A DNA stretch of 64,000 nucleotides from Rhodeus uyekii (Eukaryota > Chordata > Actinopteri > Cypriniformes > Acheilognathidae): NCBI GenBank assembly GCA_037043235.1, contig JAWRVZ010000275.1:248001-312000 (forward strand), written 5' to 3'. Both the position numbers and the translations under genes were made by a program. The number at the start of each line of letters is the position of its first letter. Position 1 is the stretch's first letter. Under the pieces are notes generated by a model. The model made no database searches, was not told the DNA's origin, and saw only the letters and a program-made list of their open reading frames with translations. Below are positions 20,951-31,800 of the stretch, piece by piece.

Positions 20951-22815
20951 CTGGAACTCTACTAAAGGAACCAGCCTCCCGGGGCTGGTCTCTGGTATTG
21001 AGAACATATTCACCACTGGGCCGGGGCTTCCGGAAACTCGGGTGGAATGCTCTAGGACCCTCCTTAGAGGGGGTAGTTCTCCACCTTGTTTCGGTAGTTC
21101 ACCACCTTGTTGCGACTTCGTGTCAGGACCGCTTAGTCTCAACCTTCTTAGCATTAAGGACGGCCCTCAGATCAGCCCTTTTGCCCGAAGGCTGAGCCTG
21201 AGCTTGTCGGCCCGACCTTCCAGGATTCACCGGAGGAAGTCGGGTGGCGACACTCTCTTTTTGAGCGGCCCTGTATGAGGAGCTTTGAGACCGCGCTTGA
21301 CCGGCGGTCTCACGTGAGGGGCGCCGGGGAATGACTTTACTGAACGCCGCCTGCTGTCGTGCAGCCTCCTGGAACTTGTCAACGACACTTTTTACGGCAT
21401 TGCCAAACAAACCCGAAGGGGACAGAGGGGAATCCAGTAGAGCAAACTTGTCCTTATCTTTTATGGCCGATAGATTGAGCCATAAATGTCTCTCCGTAGC
21501 CACCAGAGCTGCCATGGAGCGGCTGACAGAGTAGGCCGTCTCCCTAGTGGCCCGGAGAGACAAATCGACGGTCCGGCGCAGCTCTGCCACTGCCTCCAGA
21601 CCGATACCACCGCCCTCGTTGAGGTCCCCTAGCAACTCTGCTTGGTAGGCCTGCAGCAGTGCCATAGTATGAAGGCACACAGCAGCCTGGCTGGAAGCAG
21701 AGTATGCTTCCCCACCAAAGATGACGTGACCCGCATCGGTTTGATAGAGGATGCAGACTGGGGGTCGAGGTATCCTGCAAGAGCCTCGTCCACTTTCTGC
21801 ATCCCTCCATAACCATAGGGCTGAGCCCTGACGAGAGTAGTATACATAACACTCTGCGGTGTATGCACTCTTTCGGAGGCTGGCCTTCTCCATGATCTTG
21901 ACACCTCAGCGTGGAGATCAGGAAGGAAAGGCATAGCCCGACGCAGGGGAGTGACGCGAGCAGGCAGGTAGCGCTCGTCCAACATACTCTTTCTAGGACG
22001 AGTGCTCCTGGTCTCCGCCTGCCAATCAATACCCAGACGCGAGACCGCTCGAGCCACAACCCCAACTAACTCCTCAAACGCCCCGACCGGGTCGGCACTA
22101 GCTAAATCCTTCTCATCCGAACATGACAAAGTCAGTGCCGGAGCCCCAGCACGATCGTTTTTTGGGGACACCGTGCCCAAAGCACGTCCGTGACTGGGAC
22201 CCGCCTCATTTCGCGAGGGCTGAGATAAGGAAGGACCCATCCCAGCTCCCTCAGCGAGATCCATTTGTGATCCCCATGACTGAGAGTGCCGCAAAGCCTC
22301 AGCTGCTGCAGGTCCCGAACCTTGGGGAACACTAGCCTGAGCAGCCTCCTTACAGACCGCCAGGCGGGAGCGGAGCGTACGCAACGAGAACCTCTCACAG
22401 TCCTTACAGCCGGCGTTCTCAAGCACTGACCGTGCGTGCTCCGCCCCCAGGCAGACAACGCACATTTCATGTGTATCCCTGCCCGTTATAAAACGCGGAC
22501 AGGGAAAAACACAAGATTTAAATGTCTGCTCATCAGCCATACTTTCACACACACAATTCCCTGATTTTTAAACTAGAATTCGTTTCTAAATCACTCTCAC
22601 ACAGACACAGCACACTGAAGACACTCAGAGCTGGCGCTTCCGGGTTTCGGGCGCGCTTTATGCTCTTTCTCATGACGTCACCGGCATGCGCCGGCAGTGA
22701 CGCATTCACACGCGTTCGTCTCTCATTGGTTGCACAGATCTTCACGTGACTGACGTCAGGCTATTTCCCCTAGGGCTTTGACGCAGCTCAAGTTCCCTGA
22801 AAGGGAACCTCTGTT
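20950..22815 (-). mobile_element. DIRS retrotransposon copy 1, truncated
   Basis: The right part is the terminal repeat region (about 22640-22815), with TTTCCCCTAGGGCTTTGACGC and GTTCCCTGAAAGGGAAC, as in the copy at 59098-64000. Then come gag and the first few dozen codons of the RT ORF (PLRRVLEHSTRVSG, RLVPLVEFQA). The sequence breaks at about 20950 into LINE ORF2 sequence, so the RT core, RNase H and recombinase are lost. Confidence 0.85.
21123..22552 (-). pseudogene. DIRS gag, copy 1, one frameshift
   Basis: The frame from 22552 carries a cysteine-rich N-terminal module (MCVVCLGAEHARSVL, then CKDCERF) and the RTLRSRLAV helix, followed by HSQSWGSQMDLAEG. A frameshift near 21715 moves the reading to the frame ending at 21123, which continues with EAYSASSQAAVCLHT, LVATERHLWLNLSAIKDKDK and SSSYRAAQKESVATRLPP. 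It aligns along its length with the intact gag at 62549-64000, which lets the lesion be placed. DIRS Gag is presumed to package the element RNA. Confidence 0.8.
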
Positions 22816-22984
22816 AAAAAACAGACACAGGAACAGGAATCAGGATGGATTGAGCAAACTCAACTAAAGCAACACCTGTCAGCTGCTATCTCTCAAGAAA
22901 GAACAAGCCACTTGTGTGTTAACTATATGATTCAACCTGAGATTAACATTGATTGCGGATAAATGAATACACATACAGTCAAGA

Positions 22985-23060
22985 GTCAAGTCATCTTTAT
23001 TTATATAGCGCCTTTTACGGTAGAGATTGTTTAAATCAGCTTTACAGAGAAAACTGGAAA
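22985..23060 (-). repeat. L2-type LINE 3' tail fragment
   Basis: The segment TTTATTTATATAGCGCCTTTTACGG plus a nearby GCTTTACAGAG reads, on the minus strand, as the GTAAAGC...GGCGCTATATAAAT tail typical of L2 LINEs and derived SINEs. Confidence 0.6.
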
Positions 23061-23233
23061 AACAATAAAAGTAAAGTGTGTTTTGGCTGAACAGCAGCTC
23101 TAGAAGAACCAATAATAATATTGATGAGCATTAAGTGTTACGTGTCTAATCAAACCAGAGGCAACAGTGACAAGAACCCAAAACTCCAGTAGGAGACAGA
23201 AGGTTATTAAATTCAATATTGTAATTTAGAGCA

Positions 23234-23239
23234 TTTATT
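23234..23239 (-). terminator. Polyadenylation signal of the NLR gene
   Basis: AATAAA on the minus strand, about 215 bases past the NLR stop codon at 23454. It is the first canonical signal downstream of the stop. Confidence 0.5.
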
Positions 23240-23453
23240 TGCAGAAAATTACAACTGGTCAAATTAAAAAAGACATGTTTTCATGAAAACAAGTTTATAT
23301 TCATTTTTAACAACACGCTACACGTTAACACGTTGAGCACAGACATTCACTCAGTCTTACAGAAAAGCAAAAAAAAAAAGCGTCTGACAGTCACTGATTT
23401 ATCATGCAGCTCAAAGCATTATGGGTAGAATCTCTACAGTCTGTTCTGATTCA

Positions 23454-23974
23454 TCAACACAGTTTCACTGATGATCCACGATAAACTCTAAACCCAGGAT
23501 AGAGTGAGTGAGTGAATGTGGTCTGGACTGTGTGGATGAGACTCATTGTGTGAGAGACGCTGTAGAAGGACAGAGTTCCTGCACTGGGATCCACATACAC
23601 TCCTATTCTACCACTGATGGGCTTTACTGGGAGTTCAGTCCATATGTCATTGTGAATGAATGAGTATCTGGAGGAAGAGCAGGACAAACTCCAGGACTGA
23701 TCATTATATCCAAACATGCACTCATCACCCCGTCCCTTCCTGCTGATGCTCTTATATGACACTGATACATACACACGTCCACTGCACTCAATCTCCCAGT
23801 AACAGCGTTCACACACACTCTCTCTGCACAACACCTGAGGATGACGATCAAATCTGTCTGGATCATCAGGATACGGATGAGTCTCTGGGAAAGTGAATGT
23901 AATCACTCTGTTATTCTCAGACAGAAGGAGGTTTTCATTCACTGTGTTCAGATCCAGAGTGAACTGATGGGAAT
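23454..23974 (-). CDS. NLR exon 10: PRY-SPRY (B30.2) domain
   Basis: After the CTCCATCAG acceptor the exon reads SHQFTLDLNTVNENLLLSEN (PRY), then PDDPDRFDRHPQVLCRESV, CYWEIE, VYVSVSYKSISRKGRGDE, DQSWSLSCSS, RIGVYVDPSAGTLSFYSVS and LYPGFRVYRGSSVKLC with a TGA stop. All the usual B30.2 blocks are present, so the domain is full length. B30.2 is a variable ligand-binding fold shared with TRIM proteins. Confidence 0.9.
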
Positions 23975-24583
23975 CTGATGGAGAAACACATCAGGAGATT
24001 TACAGAAACTTTTTTTCAGTTCAAGTTCATTTAGGATTTTTCACACATTCGTCTCACAGAAGCAAATCTGAACTTGATTTGTGATCTTCATCTGTAATGA
24101 GGAAATCTTGAGTTTGTTTCTCAACTCTCTCTCTGTTCTTCCTGCACTTCAGCGTCACACACTGTCATGTGTTTCAGGAGAAGTGGATGAATTTAACGTG
24201 TTGTAAATCCGTCAGATCTGATTCTCTGAACTGCGGCTCAAACTAACATGGCGGCGCTTATAGATCAGTGAACATGATCATTATAAATCTTTTAAACGAC
24301 TAAACACTTTCACTGACACGTGTTTGAGAATCAGAATATCAGCTAGTTGATGACAGAGCCGACAAGTGTGTGAATATTGAGAATAAAACAGTAAAACTCA
24401 ATAAAAGTGATGCATCTGTCATTCAGCGCTATTGTGTCACATGACCATCATGACGCGTCGCCATGGAAACAATGACGCGATTCACTCGTGACCTTCAAAA
24501 ACTTAATTTACATTATAAACGTGCGAAAGGATTTATATAATTAAGATCAGATTAATGCACAATGTGTTAGTGTGTGTGTGTGT

Positions 24584-24640
<57 letters not shown>

Positions 24641-24998
24641 TGTGTGTGTGTGTGTGTATGTGAGTGAGAGTGTGTATGAGTAAGTGTGTGTGTGTGAGTG
24701 TGTATGTGAGTGAGAGTGTGTGAGAGAGAGAGTGTGTGTGTGTGACAGAGAGAGAGAGAGAGAGTGTGTGTATGTTTGTGTATACGTACATTTGTGTATT
24801 CCTGTTGTAATCTTGATCTCTCCTCCATGAGCCACACTGGGAAAAAAAACACACTCAGTTCATCAGTAAACAGACACACACACACACATATACCTTGTTT
24901 TTCTTGGTGCAAAAGTAGTTTCTAGTTTTCTAGTAGTTTCTTGCTAATGAGGCGTTTATTTACAGTCCAGTATATGCAGGTATGATGCTGTGATATTA

Positions 24999-25052
<54 letters not shown>

Positions 25053-28000
25053 CTACAAAAGTATTAAAGAAAAATGAGTCTCATTGAACTGAAAACAGTA
25101 GAACCCCGACTTATGAAAATAATCCGTTCCGAGTTTGGCTTCGTTAGTCGATCTTTTCGTAAGTCGGTCAGGCTTTTACATGTAAATTGCCTAATCCGTT
25201 CCAAGCCCTACAAAAACACCACATTTAATTTTATAATAAAGCTATGCTTGTTCAGTATAGTGTGACAAGCACATCCCAGCTTCATACTTCTCAATTATCT
25301 CCCTTTTTGTCTCTATGGAGAGCATCCTCTTCTTCACTTTCACTTTCATCGTGAAATGAAATGGGAGAGGAATGTCGCTACGCAGAGGCTGGTGGGAGCG
25401 ATGCTGACCAATAGGAGAGCAGGATGCTGCAGCGAAAGCACTGCTGTAATCAATAATGTAAACAAACACTAACGTGTCTGATGATGATTAGCAGATTAAT
25501 CAAATTCAACAAATTAAGGCCGAACAAACGGTAAAACGCGAGTGATATAAACATCAGAGATTACCAATTATCTGCACGACACATATAAAATATAACTACA
25601 GTGGAGTTCGGTTATCGCCATCGGGGTCGGGAAAAAGCATCGAGATAACCGTTTCGCGAGATAACCCATACATCATATATTACATATATTAACATACAAC
25701 CCATATACTATATTACCGATTTCCCCACATATAACCCTCAGATGCAGATAATCCGTACACAGTGCTTGTGCGCAGCAAAATTCACGCAATAAAAATCAGA
25801 ACAAAAAGAAATAGTCTCTCTCTCTCTCTCTCTCCTCTCTGCGCTGCGCTCGTCCCTTTAAGACAAGAGCCCGCCCTCATGGCAGCACAGCCAATCACGT
25901 TTTCTTGCATGATTGACAGGTCAGACAGCCTATCAGCGCAGCTGTCAGAGAGTTAGAGGAAGTGCTGTCAGGCTGTCAGCCCAAAGGATAACAACAACCC
26001 TCAAGAAATAAAAGTGAAAATTTATTGATGTATTGATGTAAATGAGAAAAAATGAGATTAAATGATAATGTAGATGCTCGTGTTTTTGGTGTTTTTTTAC
26101 ACAACAGTGTTGCCGCGATTTGTTTGATGAAGCGATCCACTGAAATGTTCAGAGTCTCATCCAGAACTGTGCGCAGTTAAATTTAAGTGTTAAATTTTAA
26201 AATGATTAAACATATTAAAATTAAACATATTAAAATGACAATAATTTTAATATGGCATTTAATTACATTAAATAATTGAATGTAATTAAAATTATTTAAT
26301 GTAATTTAGTTTAATTACATTACATTTTTTCACAATTTTCATAATTGAATTTAGAGGTATAGATTGTTATAAAACTTTGTAACAAATTCTGATATTTTGG
26401 GGGGTCTTTAGAATGAACTCCATTAATATTGAGTTCTGAGAGAGTTTTCCTCTGACTGTTTATTTTTTCCAGGGAAACAAATAGCTAGAACTAGCTATTC
26501 CTCTTAGCTAATAGCTAATTAGCTGTTCCCCTCCTCAAGCCATTTTGCCCATGACCTTATATAAGCACCTTTAGCCAACTCCAGGTAACCTCTATCAACT
26601 CCAGATTCAATGTTTTTATTTCCAGACCCTCTTTTTCTGAAATCCTGTCTTTAGCTAGTAATATATTAAGTCTACTAGCCAATTCTGAATCAGAAAGGTG
26701 TTTAATAGTTTTAGGTTACTTACTTCTTTTAATCGCAATACATCAAATTTTGTATTTATCTCTGTCTAATCCAGTAAATAATTCTTTGGTGAGATTGATG
26801 ATGCTCTCATTAAATGTTTTGTCTTTTAATAAGGAATTATTAAGCTTCCAGTAGCCCCTCACTCTTGGGTTTTCATTAATACCACTCAATTTTATTGCAA
26901 CTAATTTATGATCTGATAAGGGGGCCGTGATGTGAGACGTATCTTTAACATAGTTCAGAGCAGAAGATGAAATTAGAAAAAAAATATCAATCCTAGATCT
27001 AAGAGACAAATTTCTATTGGACCAAGTAAAATCTTTGGTAGAAGGATTAAAGAACCGCCATGCATCAGAAAGAGAGAGATCGGCACAAAGTGAAAAAATG
27101 AAATCATTACTCATCCTATTATCAAGTCTCGGGGGGTATCTGTCCAAAACATCATCCATACATTCATTAAAGTCTCCTCCCATAATAAAAGTAGCATTGT
27201 CATATTTTCTGTTTAAGTCTTTAAGTCTATCCACTAGCTGAGAGAACATTCCCCTATTAGATGCACGAGAGTTGTGACCATACACACAACAAGCTATAAA
27301 TGTGGAATTATCTTGCTTAATTACAGCAATAACCCATCTGCCTTCATCAGAGCACAAAGTTTCTAATACAGTTCCTTTAAATTGGTGTAACATAATAGCA
27401 GACCAGCTGAGTGGCTAAAGAAAATTGAATTTCCCCATTGTGACCTCCAGAACTTAACATCCGTTTCCCCTGAATGAATTTCTTGAAGAAAAATAAGATC
27501 AGCAGCACTTCATTTACAAAAAAAAACACACAAAAAAATCCTTTTCAGATTGTCCTGCAAACCTCTAACGTTTAAAGTTACAATCGAGAACGATTTGTAT
27601 TTATATTCCATAACAAGAAATAACAAACAAATTAAATAAAGTAACAAAGGATTCCTTTCCCTAGATTTACCCTAAATGTAAAGGGAGAGGTGGATAGTAA
27701 CCCAAAAGTGCATTGCTATCAAAGTGAAAAGGAGAAAAATTTAATATTAATATTTAAGGTAACAATAATTAAAGAACAAATACCGCAACCTTCAAAACAA
27801 TTTTAGAAGAATTTTATACAGTTTGCACAAAAGAGTTGCGAAAGGTTGCCTTCTTGCCCTCCTCTCTGGCTTTCTTCACGAGAGGCCACAGCTCTATCCT
27901 CAGGAGACAGCGGTTCAGAAAGACGCAGTTTATTGTCAGTTAGAAATTTGCACCCCAAATAATGTCACGAATACGGCGCCGTGAGAAGAGAATAATTATT

Positions 28001-28750
28001 GATCTGGCCTTTCCATCCACTCGCTTCGGACCCAGACGATGAACGACATCAACGCTGTTGAGAACCACATTACGAACGTCCTCGTCGTCTTTTTCAACAG
28101 CGCCGTGCAACTTTAGAAACCATCTCCAACTGTAGCGTCTGCATTCCTGTACACTTGCTTTCAGCGATTTGTTTTCCTCTCTCAAAGCGTGAACCTCAGA
28201 ATCCAGATGATCGAGAGCCTCTTTATGAACGCCTACATCCACAACAAGCTGTTGCTGTCGCTGCTAGACTCTTAATTTGTTTAGCGGTTGCCTCGGTTGT
28301 GGATTCAATTGTCGAAACTTTTTTAAGGTTTTGTCGTGTCTAGCTGTAAGTTCACGTATAGCCGCCAAATTGTCCTCGTTCCCGCTGTCGGTGGATTCTG
28401 CGCGTTTAGACTTTTTTGCAGCAGGTTTCTGAGGAGTATCCAAAAGAGCTGTGACAACAACCTCATTGTTAAAGTTTGGACAAGTGTCAAACCACTGTGA
28501 ATCCATGCCTTTCTTAGGTTTCAGTCCAACACCACTCGATGCTGACGCACATCTGATAACTGAAACTGATCTGACGCGTTTGAAGAGATCTTTTCAGTGT
28601 TTTAGTTGGTATTATAATTACTGCAAATAATATTGTTTTTATTTGTACTGCTGACCTGTGTTACGTGTGTGCGTCTGTTTCTTGTTCCTATTAAGAGGGA
28701 GGATAACTGGTCTCCTATAATAGTTTCCCTATCCTCACACACACTCATGC

Positions 28751-28805
<55 letters not shown>

Positions 28806-31800
28806 CTCTCTCACACACACCAACATACACTCACTCACTCACTCACTCCCTTTCTCTCACAAACACACACACTCACACACACCCACTTTCTCTCTCACAC
28901 ACACACACACGCACACACATAAACTCACTCACTCACTCTCTCTCACACACACACACACACACAAACAAACACACACTCCTCTTGTGTGTTTGCTGTGTTT
29001 GTATCAGAGATCAGGAGAGCAGGTCCTCCAGTGCTGGAGTGGAGGCAGAGTTCTGGATGTGAATTGTATTGATTTTTTACATTTGCATTTTTGTTTATGT
29101 TATTTGATGGTTCTCAAGAAAGTATTTTTTTTTGTTCTTCCTCTGTTTCACATGCTGACTCATCCGCAACCAAACTTGTGTGTGTGCGCGTTTTCTATTG
29201 CAGAAACCTGTGTCAGGGTTCTGCCATATTCGGTCTAGTAATTTCTTGTTGTTGTGGCAGAGCTCTGACTCTACCATAATGTCTCGAGTTGTGTGTGTGT
29301 GCGCGCGCGTGGCTTCGAGTGTTCGAGTCGCGTGCGCACTTGTCTTTGTGACTACTTTTGTGCAAGTTATGATGTCCGGTCCCGATATGTTGGTCTGGTT
29401 TAGTTTCGGTTTTGGGATTCGGGCATTCATGACTCATGTGTTTGTCCTTGTTGTGAGCGCGCGAGATCAGGCGTTTGCTCGTTCTTGTGCGCTCTGTCAT
29501 GTGAGTGGGCGCGGTTTCAAGCTTTGCGCGAGCTGCGCTCTCTTGTCTGCGTGCTTTCATGTTGTGTTTTCTGTCACGCGCAGTTTGGTTGTCACCAGCT
29601 GTGTGTCATCTTTGTTTAATGTGAACATGCAGCAATGCACTTCCGCATTGAGTACGTGTTCATGTCTTGTCTGTTACTCCGCCCCTCTTGTTTCATTGTC
29701 ATTAGTTTGATTTGTTCCCAGCTGTGTCCTAGTAAATTACCGATCCTCCCATGTGTACTTATTCTCCCAGTGTCTGCTGTCTTGTGCTGGTTTCTTGTCG
29801 TTGTATGGTTGTGTGTTCCTGGTATCCTGTGTCAAGTCTAGTCGAGTCAAGTCAAGTCTAGTTCATGTTCATATCTTGTTTTCCCCCTCGGGTGGTTTTT
29901 GTTAAGTTTTTACTTTGTTATAATAAAGTCCCCACTCATTTGCACCATTGAGTCCTCGTTCATCCTTTCACCCAACCTGACAATCTGCCCTTCCATTGGT
30001 TCATCCACCTGCATGTGTTACAGTCAATTTCTGCCTGTCCTGTAGGATCAGGCAATCACACACCGCGCCCTGAGATCTGCAAGGCCTCTAAGACTCAAGA
30101 TGGCGGTTTTACGAGGAAGCTGATTCTTGCTAAGTACAGTTTGTTTTTGTTGTGTAGAGCTTTTTTGTGTGTTATTGTTTCTTTTGTTATTTTGACCTTT
30201 CAAAATGTTTAATTAATAATAATTTGTATTAAAATTTGTGAAATTAATTGAAATGGTAGTTAATTTATTTGGAAGAGATGTTGTCAGTAGTTTATAGAAT
30301 AAATCAAATGTTGATTAATAACAACCCAAAAGATTTATCCAAGAACATTTTGGGAGAGCTTCCTGATCTCCAGCTCGTTGAGCTGTGCTGGTTGTTTTGT
30401 CCAGTAACATTATTTTTACATATCTTATTGTTTATACAGTAGAACCCCGACTTACAAAACGCTCTACGTACGAAAAGTTTGACGCATGATAAAATATTTT
30501 TTCTCTTTTTTTTCACCCGAGTAACGACAAAAGGATCGAGATGCGAAAAACGAAATCTCAGCGAGGCGACAATTTTCGAGTTTTGTTTTGAAATTCGCGC
30601 TAATTTTGGTTCGGGTTGGATGAAGGCTACAGTTTGTCCGGTCAGAACAATGATGTCTCACTCAGGGAATAATCCAAAACTGGTATTTATTAATAAACTG
30701 GTATTTATTTATTACAATAAACTATATACAATCTTCAGTCGATCTCTTTTACCTTAATCATCCATCAGCTCTCTTCTCAGTCACTCCGATGGAAAGTTTT
30801 GGAATAGTCCATTTCGCACTGAATGACAGGGATGGCTGGAATAGTCCATGTAAGAAGGGGAACACTTTTTACAATCCTCTCCTATTTGTCAGCATCGCTC
30901 CCACCAGCTTCTGCATGTTCCTCTCCCATTTCGTCCCATCCTTAATATGGTGTTTTCATAGGGCTTGGAACGAATTAGGCAGTTTACATGTAAAAGCCTG
31001 ACCGACTTACGAAAAGATCGACATACAAAGCCAAACTCGGAACGGATTATTTTCGTAACTCGAGGTTCTACTGTATTTATTTGTTTGTTCAATGTTTTTA
31101 TTTTTTTGCTTTGAAATAACTGAAATCATCTTTTTATATGATATGCAAGTGTAATAAAATCAAGATCTACCCAAAATAATTTTAGCTGTGCGTTTACTGG
31201 AAATAGTTGAACATAGAGCATTTGTCAGAATGACGCATTCAATAGTATTCAACGCTGTACGCTGTAATATAACTAGAACTAAACCTCTGTAATTTATGAA
31301 TAACTTTTGTAAATAAATAAAGTGTAACTGGTTTGTATTAAGTGTAGGTTGTAATGGTGTTTTTGGAGTTGTTTAATGAAAACTCTTCTTTCTCTACATA
31401 CTTGAGTTTCTCCAGCCTGTAGTTTGGATGGTTGAGTTTATCGGAGAGCAGTTTGACTCCTGAATCTCCAGGGTGATTGTAGCTCAGATCCAGCTCTCTC
31501 AGGTGTGAGGGGTTTGAACTCAGAGCTGAAGACACATAACCACAGCCTTCCTGTGTCACCATACAGCCAGATAATCTACAAACACACAGACAATAAGACA
31601 TTACTATCACACACTAACCAGTGCAGTTTGTATTTTAAGCTGTTATTTTCTGTATATTTATTCAGAAATGTGTCTGTGGAAGTGTACATGATTAAAAGTA
31701 TTAATTTACTTTTCAAAAGGATATGACTCTTTTCTCAGGATGCTGATAAAGGTTTTCTCTTGTGATTCTCTGAAATGTCTCATTTAGGGATCCGTTTTGT

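Larger units (their letters stand above)
26330..28510 (-). mobile_element. Tx1/L1-like LINE copy B in NLR intron 8
   Basis: Minus-strand order is ORF1 (28506-27940), a spacer, the endonuclease of ORF2 (about 27600-26743) and a short piece of linker matching copy A (down to about 26330). The RT domain is missing, so the element is deleted at its 3' side. It lies in the same orientation as the host gene. Confidence 0.8.

Noticed and set aside
24533..24912. Three overlapping frames rich in HTHTHS and SLSLS
   Set aside because: Translated microsatellite. Only the first codons of one frame are real, and they form NLR exon 9.
28602..29238. Plus and minus frames of 78-201 codons
   Set aside because: They run through CT/CA microsatellites and an LTR; no domain or splice support.
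29180..29841. Frames of 68-176 codons on both strands
   Set aside because: They lie inside the solo LTR at 29211-29982 and have skewed C/V/S composition with no gene features.
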